A stretch of 64,000 nucleotides of DNA from Mycolicibacterium rufum. GTDB taxonomy: Bacteria; Actinomycetota; Actinomycetes; Mycobacteriales; Mycobacteriaceae. This document shows, piece after piece, positions 12,301 to 21,558 of this stretch (within the stretch, counting starts at the first letter, position 1; each line of letters begins with the position of its first letter). The position numbers and the translations under genes were made by a program. Below the pieces are notes generated by a model. It was not told the DNA's origin and searched no databases. It worked only from the letters and a program-made list of their open reading frames with translations. The stretch covers positions 4,898,001 through 4,962,000 of the forward strand of contig NZ_CP092427.2 in assembly GCF_022374875.2 (NCBI RefSeq), in the 5' to 3' direction.

Positions 12301-14184
12301 TTCGGCAACGGCATGCTGCTCTCGCAGCACATCCGCCTCCTGGCCGCCTTCGACCACCGGCACATCTTCATCGACCCCGACCCGGATGCCGCGAGGTCGT
12401 GGCAGGAGCGCAAGCGGCTGTTCGACCTGCCCCGCTCCAGCTGGGAGGACTACGACACGTCGCTGATCAGCGCCGGGGGCGGCGTCTACAGCCGTGAGCA
12501 GAAGTCCATTCCTGTCAGCGCCGAGGCGCGCCAGGCGCTGGGCATCGACGACGACGTCACCGAACTGACCCCGCCCGCCCTGATTCGGGCGATCCTCAAG
12601 GCGCCTGCCGATCTGCTGTTCAACGGCGGCATCGGCACCTACGTCAAGGCCGAGAGCGAATCCGATGTCGGAGACCGTGCCAACGACGCGGTGCGGGTCA
12701 ACGGAAACCAGGTGCGCGCCAAGGTGATCGGTGAGGGCGGCAACCTCGGGGTGACGTCGCTGGGCCGCATCGAGTTCGATCTGGTGGGCGGACGCATCAA
12801 CACCGACGCGCTGGACAACTCGGCCGGTGTCGACTGCTCCGATCACGAGGTGAACATCAAAATCCTGATCGACTCGCTGGTGACGGCGGGCAAGGTCACT
12901 GCCGCCGACCGCACCGACCTGCTGCTGTCGATGACCGACGAGGTGGGCCGACTCGTGTTGGCCGACAACGAGAGTCAGAACGACCTGATGGGCACGAGCC
13001 GCGCGAACGCGGCCAGCATGCTGTCGGTGCACGCCCGGATGATCAAGGACTTCGTCGACGAGCGCGGCCTCAACCGCGAGCTCGAGGCGCTGCCCTCGGA
13101 GAAGGAGATCCGCCGCCGCACCGAGGCCGGGATCGGGCTGACCTCGCCGGAGCTGGCGACCCTGATGGCGCACGTCAAGCTCACGCTCAAGGAGGATCTG
13201 CTGGCGGGCGATCTGCCCGATCAGGAGGTGTTCGCCTCCCGCCTGCCGTCGTACTTCCCGACCACGCTGCGGGACCGGTTCGCCACCGAGATCCGCTCCC
13301 ACCAGCTGCGCCGCGAGATCGTCACCACCATGCTCGTCAACGACGTCGTCGACACCGCGGGCATCTCGTACGCCTACCGCGTCGCCGAGGACGTCGGTGT
13401 CTCCGCGGTCGACGCGGTGCGCAGCTTCGTGGCCGTGGATGCGATCTTCGGCGTCGGCGAGGTGTGGCGGCGCATCCGCGCCGCCGGCGTCGAGGGCGTG
13501 TCGGTCGCGGTCACCGACCGGATGACGCTGGACCTGCGCCGGCTGATCGACCGGGCGTCGCGCTGGCTGCTCAACTACCGACCGCAGCCGTTGGCGGTCG
13601 GCGCCGAGATCAACCGGTTCGCCGAGAAGGTCGCCGCGCTGACCCCCCGGATGTCGGAGTGGCTGCGCGGTGACGACAGGGCGATCGTGCTGAAGGAGGC
13701 CGGGGAGTTCAGCGGCCAGGGCGCCTCGGAGAACCTCGCCTACCAGGTCGCGACGGGGCTCTACCAGTTCAGCCTGCTCGACGTCATCGACATCGCCGAC
13801 ATCGTGGACCGCGATCCCGCTGAGGTGGCCGACGCGTACTTCGCCCTGATGGACCACCTCGGCACCGACGGGCTGCTGACCGCCGTGTCCCGGCTCTCCC
13901 GCGACGATCGGTGGCATTCCCTGGCGCGGTTGGCTATTCGCGACGACATCTACGGTTCGCTGCGGGCACTCAGCTTCGACGTGCTGGCCGTTGGCGAGCC
14001 CGACGAGAACGGCGAGGAGAAGATCGCCGAGTGGGAAATGACGAACACCAACCGGGTCAGCCGCGCCCGCCGCACGCTGACCGAACTGTACGAGAGCGGT
14101 GAACACGACCTCGCGACGCTGTCGGTGGCGGCCCGCCAGATCCGCAGCATGACCAGGACGAGTGGGACGGGAACATCCGGGTGA
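9301..14184 (+). CDS. gdh: NAD-specific glutamate dehydrogenase, large (L180) type
   Basis: At 1627 residues this is the 180-kDa class of NAD-dependent glutamate dehydrogenase (Rv2476c type), which converts glutamate to 2-oxoglutarate and ammonium. The long N-terminal part (to about residue 700) carries ACT-like regulatory regions. The catalytic core follows with RGGLRWSDR and PVGAKGGF at about 815-850, and the nucleotide-binding part near [15 protein letters not shown]. In mycobacteria the activity is restrained by GarA under PknG control; that is family knowledge, not visible here. The ATG at 9301 follows TAGGAGCGG. The stop overlaps the next GTG (GTGA), coupling it to the thioesterase gene. 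Confidence 0.95.
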   Translation: MSLNPGAIGGTEQDVTPEVVDRLLPAYLETYRGPHGGAPGSEGAVTGPVRRPAEGSSAGPALVEAQYRLGRQRAAGATLVAVYGADEPGGFGPALQVVTDNASMLMDSVTVLLHRVGVAYKAIMNPTFRVRRGAGGELLDIVPSPQATFSDGVDETWVHVQLSSSVDRRALAEAERLLPRVLADARQVALDSESMAAMLRSLAAELDSDTGRRFPSPDRKDVAALLRWLADGHFVLLGYQRCPVRDGEATVDAGSRLGVLRLRQDVLPQLTNKDELLALAQATIPSFLRYGAYPHIVVVREQPGDGDDSAAIEHRFVGMFTVAAMNANVLEIPLISRRVNDALAMAHRDPSHPGQLLLDIIQTIPRSELFALTARALLDMAMAVVDLGSRRRTLLFMRADPLAHFVSCLVYLPRDRYTTAVRLEMQDILVRELGGLSIDYSARVSESPWALVHFTVRLPEGSRPQDLDVSDANESRIQDLLTEAARTWADRMLGAVRTGSIEQGIAEHYASAFPEVYKQAVTPLHALTDIAIIEELEDNTVKLVLDDTESTAVDGISNLIWYLGGQSASLSRLLPMLQSMGVTVLEERPFTVTRPDGLPVWIYQFKVSPHRGIPVTPPGAEREATAQRFADAVTAIWHGHSEIDRFNELVLRAGLTWQQVAVLRAYAKYLKQAGFSYSQTHIANVLNDNTGTARSLVELFEALFCPTSGGTTDDRSETTRRDAQAAAAAVAADIDALVSLDTDRVLRAFASMIQATLRTNYFVTRPDSARARNVLSIKLNPELIDELPLPRPKFEIFVYSPRVEGVHLRFGFVARGGLRWSDRREDFRTEILGLVKAQAVKNAVIVPVGAKGGFVVKKPPAPTGDPAVDRDATREEGVACYRLFIAGLLDLTDNVDKSTGAIVTPEGVVRRDGDDAYLVVAADKGTATFSDIANDVAKSYGFWLGDAFASGGSVGYDHKAMGITAKGAWESVKRHFREMGIDTQSEEFTVVGVGDMSGDVFGNGMLLSQHIRLLAAFDHRHIFIDPDPDAARSWQERKRLFDLPRSSWEDYDTSLISAGGGVYSREQKSIPVSAEARQALGIDDDVTELTPPALIRAILKAPADLLFNGGIGTYVKAESESDVGDRANDAVRVNGNQVRAKVIGEGGNLGVTSLGRIEFDLVGGRINTDALDNSAGVDCSDHEVNIKILIDSLVTAGKVTAADRTDLLLSMTDEVGRLVLADNESQNDLMGTSRANAASMLSVHARMIKDFVDERGLNRELEALPSEKEIRRRTEAGIGLTSPELATLMAHVKLTLKEDLLAGDLPDQEVFASRLPSYFPTTLRDRFATEIRSHQLRREIVTTMLVNDVVDTAGISYAYRVAEDVGVSAVDAVRSFVAVDAIFGVGEVWRRIRAAGVEGVSVAVTDRMTLDLRRLIDRASRWLLNYRPQPLAVGAEINRFAEKVAALTPRMSEWLRGDDRAIVLKEAGEFSGQGASENLAYQVATGLYQFSLLDVIDIADIVDRDPAEVADAYFALMDHLGTDGLLTAVSRLSRDDRWHSLARLAIRDDIYGSLRALSFDVLAVGEPDENGEEKIAEWEMTNTNRVSRARRTLTELYESGEHDLATLSVAARQIRSMTRTSGTGTSG

Positions 14185-14597
14185 CGGTTCAGGGCTTCAC
14201 GGCGCCGGTCCACGTGCGCTGGTCGGACATCGACATGTACCAGCACATCAACCACGCCACGATGGTCACGATCCTCGAAGAGGCCCGAATCCCGTTCCTG
14301 CGCGAGCCGTTCGGTGAGGACATCATCACGATCGGGTTGCTGATCGCCGAGGTGAAGATCGCCTACAAGGCGCAGCTGCGGCTCATCGACTCACCGCTGC
14401 AGGTGACGATGTGGTCCAAGAGGGTGCGGGCCGTCGACTTCACCATCGGCTACGAGGTGCGGTCGGTCGGGGCGTCGCCCGTATCGCGTCCGGCGGTCAT
14501 CGCGGAGACGCAACTGGCTGCGGTGCACATCGAAGAGCAACGGCTGCAACGGCTCTCGGACAAGCAGCGGGAGTACCTGCAGCATTGGGCACGATGA
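14181..14597 (+). CDS. Hot-dog fold acyl-CoA thioesterase
   Basis: The 138-residue protein matches the 4HBT/YbgC family: [14 protein letters not shown] near residues 12-25 holds the catalytic Asp and the surrounding pattern, then the long central helix EEARIPFL. It should hydrolyse an acyl-CoA or aryl-CoA in the cytosol; the substrate is unknown. It overlaps gdh upstream and the next gene downstream by 4 bases each (GTGA and ATGA), so all three are probably one transcript. Rv2475c is the positional equivalent. A link to the dehydrogenase reaction is not apparent. Confidence 0.88.
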   Translation: MTVQGFTAPVHVRWSDIDMYQHINHATMVTILEEARIPFLREPFGEDIITIGLLIAEVKIAYKAQLRLIDSPLQVTMWSKRVRAVDFTIGYEVRSVGASPVSRPAVIAETQLAAVHIEEQRLQRLSDKQREYLQHWAR

Positions 14598-15235
14598 GCG
14601 AGCGCGGAATCTGGCTCGACGTCGACGGCGGTCACCGCGACGACCTCGCCGCGTTCACCGAGCGCGCCCGCCGCGCCGACGAGAGTGCGGTGGTGCGGCT
14701 GCGGGAACGCGCCGGGGGACTGGTGGTGGCGTGGGTGTCCACCGGCTTCGACGTGCTGGCGAGCCGGGCGGTGCGCGGCCGGGTGCGGCCCGCCGACCTG
14801 AGCGCCGGGGCCGACGCCCTACTGGCCGGTCTGGTGGCCATGGATTCCGACGGATACGTCGACCCGGGGTTCGCGATGGATTCGGCGTGGCGGGGGGCGC
14901 TGCCGCCCGACACCGGGTTCGTCCACCTCGACGATGTGCCCGCCCGCGAGGTATTCGCGCTGGCGCAGCGCGGCACCGCGCTGGTCCGCGAGCATTCCGG
15001 GCCGCAAGGCCCGCCGCCGTCGCTGCTCGACCAGGACGTCCTCGACGTCGCCGCCGGCTCCGACACCGTCGGCGTGCCGATGCGGTGCGTGTTCGCGCTG
15101 ACCGCCATGGGTTTCGTGCCGGACACCCCTGACGAGGTGGTGCGGGTGCGCACCACACCGGCGTGGCTGCGCATCGACGCCCGCTTCGGCAGCGTGTACC
15201 GCCGCCGAGGCAACCCCGCGGTGGTGCTGCACTGA
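14594..15235 (+). CDS. Conserved mycobacterial hypothetical (Rv2474c type)
   Basis: I recognise no functional domain. The 213-residue product begins [13 protein letters not shown] at an ATG that overlaps the thioesterase stop. An upstream in-frame start at 14411 would only add sequence read inside the thioesterase gene. The protein is Asp/Arg/Ala-rich and soluble, with no signal peptide, membrane segment or cysteine motif. Length and place match Rv2474c, third member of the gdh-thioesterase unit. It ends 4 bases before the convergent glbO stop. Confidence 0.75.
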   Translation: MSERGIWLDVDGGHRDDLAAFTERARRADESAVVRLRERAGGLVVAWVSTGFDVLASRAVRGRVRPADLSAGADALLAGLVAMDSDGYVDPGFAMDSAWRGALPPDTGFVHLDDVPAREVFALAQRGTALVREHSGPQGPPPSLLDQDVLDVAAGSDTVGVPMRCVFALTAMGFVPDTPDEVVRVRTTPAWLRIDARFGSVYRRRGNPAVVLH

Positions 15236-15239
15236 CGCC

Positions 15240-15629
15240 TCAGAAGGGGGAGTTCACCATCGACTGCGCCGCCATCTCCAGGTAGGCGAGCAACTCCTGG
15301 CGGTGCGCGTCGTCGAGCGTCTGGGAGTCGATCTCGGCCACCGCGGTGTGCATGCAGCGCAGCCACGCGTCGCGTTCGAGATAGCCGATGCGAAACGGTG
15401 CGTGCCGCATCCGCAGCCGCGGGTGCCCACGCTGCTCGGAGTAGGTGCGCGGACCGCCCCAATACTGCTCGAGGAACAGCAGCAGCCGCTCCTCGGCGGC
15501 GTCGAGCTCGTCCTCGGGGTACAGCGGTCGCAGGATCTCGTCGTCACGCACCTGCTGATAGAACCGCGACACGATCGTGCGGAACGTGTCGTGGCCGCCC
15601 ACCGCGTCATAGAACGATTGTTGATCCAT
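15240..15629 (-). CDS. glbO: Group II truncated haemoglobin TrHbO
   Basis: The 129-residue protein matches mycobacterial GlbO nearly residue for residue. The proximal His is His76 in RMRHAPF. Trp89 (G8) and two distal-pocket tyrosines, Tyr24 (B10) and Tyr37 (CD1), match positions 75, 88, 23 and 36 of M. tuberculosis TrHbO, from memory. It binds O2 tightly and has been tied to oxygen handling at the membrane and to peroxidase-like chemistry. I take the ATG at 15629; a GTG at 15632 would add one residue. The gene is convergent with the hypothetical to its left, and it shares its strand with the LuxR regulator and catalase-like gene. Confidence 0.95.
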   Translation of the reverse strand: MDQQSFYDAVGGHDTFRTIVSRFYQQVRDDEILRPLYPEDELDAAEERLLLFLEQYWGGPRTYSEQRGHPRLRMRHAPFRIGYLERDAWLRCMHTAVAEIDSQTLDDAHRQELLAYLEMAAQSMVNSPF

Positions 15630-15674
15630 CACCGACCATTGTGGTGCATGGCGTTCGCCGGTCTCGCCGGGCGG

Positions 15675-18269
15675 TCACGTCTTCTTGCCGACCACCCTGG
15701 CGAGCTCGTCGCGGTCGGCGACATCGAGCTTGAAGCAGGCCCGGTAGACGTGCCCCTCGACCGTGCGCACCGACAGGGTGAGCTGCTCGGCGACCTCCCG
15801 GTTCGACAGCCCGGCCGACACCAGTTCGGCGATCTCGCGTTCCCGCGGCGTCAACGGCAGCGGCCGGGCCGCGGTCCTGATCGCCGGGGTGGTCGCCCCG
15901 CCGCACGCCTCGGCCAGCCGCAGCGCCGTCGCGCCCGATTCACTGGTGCGCCGGCGATCACCGGCGGCGTCGTGCAGCGGTGCCGCCTGGGCTGCCGCGT
16001 CCGCCGCGGACAGCAGCATCCCGGCGCGCTCGAAGGCGGCGCTGACGGCGTCCAGGGCCGCGGCGTCCGCGTCGGCCACGGCGGCGGCGTGCCGGGCGTA
16101 CAGCCCGGCGAGGTCGCCGTGCAGCAGACCCGCCAGTTCGGCGAGCCGCGCCGCGGTGCTCCGGTCGCCGAAGCGGGTCGCGTGGTGCAGCGCCTCGGCC
16201 TCCAGGGCGTACTGCCCGGACCTCTGGGCGTTGTCCGCGGCGGCGCGCGCGAGTTCGACGGCGTTGCGTTCCATGCCCTTGGCGGCCGCGTACCAGGACC
16301 GGGAGATCAGCCGCTGCGGTTCGTGCAGCGCCATCGACGGGCCCGAGTGCTCGGCGGCGTCGGTCAGGACCCGCTCGGCCTCACCGATGCGGCCCAGCGC
16401 GGCGTAGGCACGCGCCAGCAGCAACCGCCCGGGCAGCTGCCAGGGCAGCGGGCTCTCCGCCGACAGCGCGGCCAACGCCTGCTCGATGGACGAGACGACC
16501 TCGGGGAAGTCGCCGCGGGCGGTGGCGACCACACCGGCCATGATCTTGGCGATCGCCCACGCGAGGAACTGGCCGACCGAGGAGAAGTCGGCGTAGTCGG
16601 CGGCCCGCTTGTCCGCCAGGTCGAACCGGCCGATGTGGGTGAGCGCCAGCACGTCGCAGTACCGGACCATCACCCGGATCATGCCGTCGGTTGTCTTCTG
16701 CTCGGCGCGGCACCGCGCGGCGATCGGTTCGAACTCGTCGCCGCGGCCGGCGACGGGCATGGCCAGACCGGCCGCGAACGCGGCGAACTCGACCGCCTGG
16801 TCGGGGGCCTGCGGGTCGGCGAGCACCTGCAGCGCCTCGGTGATGCCTGCCTCGATGTGGTTCTCGTGTACCGCCATCGCGGCCGCGGTGGCGTCGAGGA
16901 TGAGCCGCAGCGCCGGATGCCGGACCCGCTCGGTGACCAGCGCCAGCACCTCGTGCGCGGCGGCCACCTCGCTCATCGACCAGAACAGCGTCGACACCCG
17001 CGGCACACCCCACTGCACCAGCTGCACTTCGTCCAGGTCGGCCGGCGCGAACTGCGCCAGGATCGCGTCGGCGGCGGCGGGCTTGCCCTGCCACAGCAGC
17101 GCCCGCGACAGCAGGGCGCCGTCGGCGAGGCTGCCGGTTCGTTCGAATGCCGTGCGCGCCAACCGTTCTCCGAGTGGGAGGTTGGACAGGTAGATCGCGT
17201 CCTTGGCCGCCGAGGTCAGCAGCTCGGTGTCGACGGTCTGGTCGCTGTCGATCGACAACTGCGCCATGCGGATTCGGCTGGCCGCTGTGTCGAGATCGCG
17301 CCGCCGCAGAATCTGCACCACCTGCCCCTTGAGCCGCCGCTCGGCCGCCCGGCCCACCTTGCTGCGCACCACATCACCCACCAGCGGGTGGCTGAAGCGG
17401 GCGTTGAGCACCGGGCCGTCCTGCTGGAATCGGATCAGCCCGCGCATCTCGGCGTCGTCGACGGCGGCGTCGCCGGCGAGTTCGGTCAGGGCGTCGATGT
17501 CGAGCGGCTCGCACAGCGCCAGCAGCTTGAGCGCGGTGAGCACGGCGTCCCCGGCCTGGTCGAGTCTGCTCTCCAACAGCGCCACCAACCCCGACGGCAC
17601 AGCCGTCGGGCCGCGCAGCTGCCACACGTCGTCGACCCGCTTGAGCGTGCCTGCGTCGATGGACCCCTCCACCAGATGCCGCAGGAACAAGGGGTTGCCG
17701 CCGGAGGACTCCCACATCAGGTCGGCCGACAGCCCCTCGAGCCGTCCCCCGATCACGGACTCGACCAACTGGACGCTCTGCTGTTTGGTGAACGGCTGCA
17801 ACTCGATGCGTCGCAGGTAGCCGTCCTTCCACAGCGACGTCACCGCATCGGGCACCGGTTCCCCGCTGCGGACCGTGGCCAGGATGCGGCCGGTCTGATC
17901 GACGGCCATCTGGTGCAGCAGCGTGGCCGACAACTCGTCGAGCAGATGGGCGTCGTCCACTCCGACGATGCTGTTGCCCTGGGAGACAAGCGATTCCCGC
18001 GCCGACGCCAGCAGTGCGGTCGCGTCACGCGAGGAGCTGCCGCCGACCAGGTGGGCGAACACACCGAGCGGGATGCTGCGCGACGACTCGGTGGAGGCCA
18101 CCCAGTGCACCTGGGAGCGCAGCGATTCGGTGACCGACCGGGCCAGCGTGGTCTTGCCGACGCCGGCGTCGCCGACGAGCACCACTCCGTAGGAGCCGGC
18201 GCCGGTCAGCGCAGAACGGACCGCGTCGAATTCTCGGGGGCGGTCGAGCAACTGCCAACCGTGCGGCAT
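15675..18269 (-). CDS. Large ATPase transcriptional regulator, LuxR family (LAL/MalT-like)
   Basis: The 864-residue protein has an N-terminal AAA/STAND-type ATPase (Walker A GDAGVGKT at 33-40; Walker B-like VGVDDAH near 105), a long helical middle that looks TPR-like, and a C-terminal LuxR-type helix-turn-helix (TPREREIAELVSAGLSNREVA, then SVRTVEGHVY) over about the last 60 residues. Such proteins sense a ligand or partner and switch on transcription in an ATP-dependent way. No ligand can be inferred. It lies downstream of the catalase-like gene on the same strand (77-base gap) and upstream of glbO, so these haem-protein genes are candidate targets, which is inference from position only. Confidence 0.85.
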   Translation of the reverse strand: MPHGWQLLDRPREFDAVRSALTGAGSYGVVLVGDAGVGKTTLARSVTESLRSQVHWVASTESSRSIPLGVFAHLVGGSSSRDATALLASARESLVSQGNSIVGVDDAHLLDELSATLLHQMAVDQTGRILATVRSGEPVPDAVTSLWKDGYLRRIELQPFTKQQSVQLVESVIGGRLEGLSADLMWESSGGNPLFLRHLVEGSIDAGTLKRVDDVWQLRGPTAVPSGLVALLESRLDQAGDAVLTALKLLALCEPLDIDALTELAGDAAVDDAEMRGLIRFQQDGPVLNARFSHPLVGDVVRSKVGRAAERRLKGQVVQILRRRDLDTAASRIRMAQLSIDSDQTVDTELLTSAAKDAIYLSNLPLGERLARTAFERTGSLADGALLSRALLWQGKPAAADAILAQFAPADLDEVQLVQWGVPRVSTLFWSMSEVAAAHEVLALVTERVRHPALRLILDATAAAMAVHENHIEAGITEALQVLADPQAPDQAVEFAAFAAGLAMPVAGRGDEFEPIAARCRAEQKTTDGMIRVMVRYCDVLALTHIGRFDLADKRAADYADFSSVGQFLAWAIAKIMAGVVATARGDFPEVVSSIEQALAALSAESPLPWQLPGRLLLARAYAALGRIGEAERVLTDAAEHSGPSMALHEPQRLISRSWYAAAKGMERNAVELARAAADNAQRSGQYALEAEALHHATRFGDRSTAARLAELAGLLHGDLAGLYARHAAAVADADAAALDAVSAAFERAGMLLSAADAAAQAAPLHDAAGDRRRTSESGATALRLAEACGGATTPAIRTAARPLPLTPREREIAELVSAGLSNREVAEQLTLSVRTVEGHVYRACFKLDVADRDELARVVGKKT

Positions 18270-18346
18270 GCGGGGAAGTCTAATTGGGGTCGACCGCCAA
18301 TTCTCGCTAATGACGCGGGGTTAGCCTCGGCGGGTGCTCCAGCGCC

Positions 18347-19510
18347 TCATCGCGGAAACGCGGACAGGTCGGTGGGTTCGACGTAGGGGGTGCCGTTGCG
18401 GGTGTGCCGGAATTCGCTCGACGCCTCGTACACGCGCAGCTTGAGCCGGTTGATGGAGCCCAGCGGCCGGTGCTCGGCGATACCGCGCCAGGAATTGAAC
18501 GTGAGGCCGTCGTCGGCGAAGTCGCGCAGGTCCTCGCCGTAGCCGGTTTGCTCCGGGAACCGGATCGTGGCCACCGGCCGGTACGGCGACCTCTCCTCCG
18601 GCCATTCGACAGTGGCATCCTCGATCGGCATCCCGTCGGTACACAACTGCGCCGACACCTCGTACTCCGCCGCCCGCGCCGTGAAGTAGGCGACGACGGC
18701 GCGCGACGCGGCGTCGTACCGACCCTCTTCGAGCGTCGCCGGAACCGCGGCGGCAACGGTCTGCGGCGTCGGCGCCACTCGCAGCTTCGCCACGTAGTCG
18801 CCGAAGCGCACCGGTGCGGCGGTGTAGAACGCCTGACGCAGCGGATGGTGATTGGGTTCGGCGAACACCCGCAGCTTCGGGGGCAGGTCGCGGCCGGAGC
18901 GCTGCACGGCCCGGCGCGCGGCCCGCAGGATCCGGTTGATCAGCAGCATCCCGCCGTCGGGCAGCGCGGTGAGCGCCCGGGCGGTGCGCATCCCCGCGGC
19001 GGCGTAGTCCTCCGCGCCCCGGAACAGGAATGCCGGTTCGGTGACGAAGACGAAGTCCTGATTCGCGTCGGCGAAGCGGGCATCGGCGCGTTCCCCGCTG
19101 GCACCGTGGACCCCCAGAACCTTCAGCCCCAGCCCACGGACGCCCCGCACCTGATCCGAGCGGATCGCCCCCGAGGTCTGCGAGATCCGGGCGATCACCG
19201 GGAAGGTGGCGCCCGGCTCGGCGAACATGCCCTGGCGGAGCAGCGGGTCGAGATCGCCGAGCACGGTGAGCTCGCCGCGCAGCACCGCGCAACTCTTGGC
19301 GTGCGCGTCACGGATCGCGTGCGGCCTGCCGTGCCTGCGGTACTTCGCGAACACGCGACTCTTGGCGTACTGAAACTGATTGTTCCTGCGCAGGTCGCGC
19401 ACGATCCTGGTGATCAGTTCCTCTTCGCCGGGCGGGACGGCGGCAAGAGCCGGCCGGTATCGCACGTAATCGGTGTGGTCGATGGGCGTTCCCCCCGCGG
19501 TCATGGGCAC
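18347..19510 (-). CDS. Catalase-like haem protein (SrpA / catalase-related family)
   Basis: The product of about 385 residues belongs to the short catalase-like superfamily. The essential distal His region is seen as DAHAKSCAVLRGEL (His68, counted from the ATG at 19504), followed by the haem-pocket stretch RGLGLKVLGVHG and the Asn-containing ADANQDFVF. It lacks the length of a classical monofunctional catalase (about 480 or more). Relatives act as peroxidases or fatty acid hydroperoxide enzymes. The start may be GTG 19510 or ATG 19504. It precedes the LuxR-type regulator on the same strand. No signal peptide is visible, so it is probably cytosolic. Confidence 0.78.
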   Translation of the reverse strand: MPMTAGGTPIDHTDYVRYRPALAAVPPGEEELITRIVRDLRRNNQFQYAKSRVFAKYRRHGRPHAIRDAHAKSCAVLRGELTVLGDLDPLLRQGMFAEPGATFPVIARISQTSGAIRSDQVRGVRGLGLKVLGVHGASGERADARFADANQDFVFVTEPAFLFRGAEDYAAAGMRTARALTALPDGGMLLINRILRAARRAVQRSGRDLPPKLRVFAEPNHHPLRQAFYTAAPVRFGDYVAKLRVAPTPQTVAAAVPATLEEGRYDAASRAVVAYFTARAAEYEVSAQLCTDGMPIEDATVEWPEERSPYRPVATIRFPEQTGYGEDLRDFADDGLTFNSWRGIAEHRPLGSINRLKLRVYEASSEFRHTRNGTPYVEPTDLSAFPR

Positions 19511-19662
19511 AGTCTGACGGCGCCGCGCCGGGTCGGCACGAGTAATGGGCTACCTGTCCTTGGCGGACGGTCACGAGATGTTCATCGGACTGACCTGCGA
19601 ACACGACGAGAATTGTCGTGCGATCGGGAGGGATCCGTGGTGGACTGTCGGTCGGAGGACGT

Positions 19663-20328
19663 ATGGCGCAGCGCAAGAACGGACGCGGCCACCGGCACCA
19701 CCGGACCGCGACGGGCTCACCCGGGCCGACAGCCAGTACGACGGCGCGCGCGTTGCACAGCGTGGTGCCCGCCCCCGACACCCGCCCCGCCGCGACCGCC
19801 GACCCCTCGATCTGGGGGCGCCGACGGGTGCTGCTGCTCAATTCGACGTTCGAGCCGCTGACCGCGCTGCCGATGCGCCGGGCGGTGATCATGCTGATGT
19901 GCGGCAAGGCCGACGTCGTGCACGACGACCCGCTGGGGCCGGTGATCCACTCGGCCAGCCGCACCATAGTGGTGCCGTCGGTGATCCGGCTGCGCACCTA
20001 CGTGCGGGTCCCGTACCGGGCTCGGGTTCCGATGACGCGGGCCGCGCTGATGCACCGCGACCGCTTCCGGTGCGCGTACTGCGGGGCCAAGGCCGACACC
20101 GTCGACCACGTCATCCCGCGCAGCCGCGGCGGCGACCACTCGTGGGAGAACTGTGTGGCGGCGTGTTCGCCCTGCAACCACCGCAAGGCCGACCGGCTGC
20201 TGACCGAACTGGGCTGGACCCTGCGCGCCACGCCGCTGCCGCCCAAGGGCCAGCACTGGCGGCTGCTGTCGAGTGTCAAGGAACTCGATCCGGCGTGGGT
20301 CAGATACCTGGGTGAGGGCGCGGCCTGA
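19663..20328 (+). CDS. HNH endonuclease family protein (Rv2469c type)
   Basis: The ATG at 19663 is chosen over upstream starts because GGAGG lies 5 bases before it and the resulting 221 residues match the length of the M. tuberculosis protein. The N-terminal 45 residues are basic and low-complexity. The C-terminal half holds an HNH fold: CAYCG, then [10 protein letters not shown] with the catalytic His, an Asn, and CSPCN, forming a zinc-stabilised beta-beta-alpha metal site. Substrate and role are unknown. It is not beside a methylase, integrase or other restriction gene, and its position here is conserved, so it looks like a core gene and not a mobile endonuclease. Confidence 0.85.
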   Translation: MAQRKNGRGHRHHRTATGSPGPTASTTARALHSVVPAPDTRPAATADPSIWGRRRVLLLNSTFEPLTALPMRRAVIMLMCGKADVVHDDPLGPVIHSASRTIVVPSVIRLRTYVRVPYRARVPMTRAALMHRDRFRCAYCGAKADTVDHVIPRSRGGDHSWENCVAACSPCNHRKADRLLTELGWTLRATPLPPKGQHWRLLSSVKELDPAWVRYLGEGAA

Positions 20329-20353
20329 ACGGCCCGTGCGTTACGGTTTGCCC

Positions 20354-20587
20354 GTGAACAACACTGCTCTGATACACGCGAGCTTCGTGCTGGTCCCGCT
20401 GGCGTTGGCCGGTGTCCTGTCGCTGCTCATCTACCGCAGGAAGAGTCCGCATCCGGCGACCTACAACATCGCCGAGACCTGGACGCACGACCCCATCCTG
20501 TGGGCGGCCGACGAGCCGGCAGATCACGGCCACGGTGGCCACGGTTCACACCTGACGATCGGAGGCGGCGCAAGTGGCAAGTGGTGA
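20354..20587 (+). CDS. ctaJ: Small membrane protein, likely aa3-type cytochrome oxidase subunit CtaJ
   Basis: The 77-residue protein starts with a GTG, has one N-terminal membrane helix (about residues 5-26, [19 protein letters not shown]), a basic stop-transfer YRRK, and a His/Gly-rich soluble tail (HGHGGHGSH). This fits the accessory subunit named CtaJ in the M. smegmatis respiratory supercomplex, whose gene I recall as lying beside the pepN region. The identification is from memory of family and place. It overlaps the next gene by 14 bases, so the two are co-expressed. Confidence 0.65.
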   Translation: MNNTALIHASFVLVPLALAGVLSLLIYRRKSPHPATYNIAETWTHDPILWAADEPADHGHGGHGSHLTIGGGASGKW

Positions 20588-21050
20588 GATCACCCGGGCA
20601 GGCGCCTACGACCTCGCCGAGCTGCCGTACGGCTCGGTCGTCACCGCGAGCGGACGCATCTCCGGGGTCACCGAGCCCGGTGAGCTGTCGGTGCACTACC
20701 CGTTCCCGACCAAGCAGCTGGTGGTTCTGGACAACGCCCTGAAGTTCGGCTCGCGGGCCGCGAAGGCGCGCTTCGCGGTGTACGTCGGCGATCTGGGGGA
20801 GGACACCGCGGCCTCGGCGCGCGCGATCCTGAGCCGGGTCCCGACCCCCGACAACGCGGTGCTGCTGGCCGTGTCGCCGAATCAGCGAGCCATCGAGGTG
20901 GTGTACGGCTCGCAGGTCAAGGGCCGCGGCATCGAGGAAGCCGCCCCGCTGGGAGTGTCGGCCGCGGCCGCGTCGTTCCGCGAGGGCAACCTGATCGACG
21001 GACTGATCAGCGGCATCCGCGTGCTGTCGGCGGGCGTCTCGCCCCGCTGA
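20574..21050 (+). CDS. DUF5130-type conserved protein (Rv2468c-like)
   Basis: The 158-residue soluble protein starts at GTG 20574, with GGAGGC about 8 bases upstream inside the ctaJ gene. The middle part ([25 protein letters not shown], then [19 protein letters not shown]) resembles the TPM fold of domains that face the envelope or act on photosystem and respiratory complexes. No signal peptide is evident. The tight overlap with ctaJ suggests a job in cytochrome oxidase assembly or upkeep, which is inference from context. Rv2468c is the expected orthologue. Confidence 0.7.
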   Translation: MASGEITRAGAYDLAELPYGSVVTASGRISGVTEPGELSVHYPFPTKQLVVLDNALKFGSRAAKARFAVYVGDLGEDTAASARAILSRVPTPDNAVLLAVSPNQRAIEVVYGSQVKGRGIEEAAPLGVSAAAASFREGNLIDGLISGIRVLSAGVSPR

Positions 21051-21061
21051 CTCTCGGCGAA

Positions 21062-21110
21062 AGTGCGCTCACGGTAGCCGAGCCGTGTCGGCGACGACGG
21101 TGAGTGCACT
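21062..21110. terminator. Inverted repeat between convergent genes
   Basis: Arms AGTGCGCTCACGGT (21062-21075) and ACGGTGAGTGCACT (21097-21110) pair with one mismatch and one wobble. The hairpin lies after the DUF5130-type gene and inside the 3' end of the convergent HNH-like gene, and could end transcription from the left. It has no T-run. Confidence 0.5.
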
Positions 21111-21461
21111 GTCGGGATCTGCGGCGGTCAACTGGGCGCGGATCGCCACATAGCGCTCGAGGAACAGCCGCTCGTCGAGCCGTTTGCGGCGCAGCCAGCC
21201 GGTGACCTCGTCGTTGCACTTGCTGGCGTTGCACGGCCCGCAGGCCGGGACCACGTTGTCGACGGTGTAGCGCCCGCCGCGGGAGATCGCCATGACGCAG
21301 TCGCGCTGCAGGCTCGCGGTGGCCGCGCCGCAGTAGGCGCACCCGTTCCACGCCGCCTTGATCGCGAGCCACTGGGCGTCGGTGAGGTCGTTGACGACGG
21401 CCGCGACCCGGCGTTTGCGCCGACGCGCCGCTCGCGCCCTCCGACTGTTGCTGACCGCCAC
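21069..21461 (-). CDS. HNH-like zinc protein with altered active site
   Basis: The 130-residue protein begins with a very basic stretch (SRRARAARRRKRR) likely to bind nucleic acid. It then has the zinc cysteines of the HNH fold, CAYCG and CGPCN, with DNVVPAC between. The position that is normally Asp-His at the start of the HNH motif reads Asp-Cys (RDCVMAISRGG), so the general-base His is missing. It may bind without cutting, or use a different residue. It is convergent with the DUF5130-type gene and shares strand with pepN upstream. Its cellular role is unknown. Confidence 0.75.
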   Translation of the reverse strand: MAVSNSRRARAARRRKRRVAAVVNDLTDAQWLAIKAAWNGCAYCGAATASLQRDCVMAISRGGRYTVDNVVPACGPCNASKCNDEVTGWLRRKRLDERLFLERYVAIRAQLTAADPDSALTVVADTARLP

Positions 21462-21511
21462 CGCGGTAGCTTAAGCGCGCTGGGCCGCCGCGAGCGTGCG
21501 TGAACTGCCGT

Positions 21512-21551
21512 CCGCGAGCGGCGTGTCGCGTGCAAACACGCCCGCTCGCGG
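21512..21551 (-). terminator. Strong hairpin downstream of pepN
   Basis: The arms CCGCGAGCGGCGTGT (21512-21526) and ACACG-C-CCGCTCGCGG (21536-21551) pair over 15 bp with a single bulge around a 9-base loop. It sits 8 bases beyond the pepN stop, between pepN and the HNH-like gene on the same strand, and probably ends the pepN transcript. Confidence 0.65.
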
Positions 21552-21558
21552 CACGTGG

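Noticed and set aside
11698-14106. An 802-codon minus-strand frame inside gdh
   Set aside because: Composition is that of an antisense frame of a high-GC gene; gdh motifs on the plus strand are continuous.
15303-18386. A 1027-codon plus-strand open frame opposite glbO and the LuxR-type regulator
   Set aside because: It is a GC-driven shadow; its product is Arg/Gln/His-rich with no domain, while the minus strand encodes two clear protein families over the same bases.
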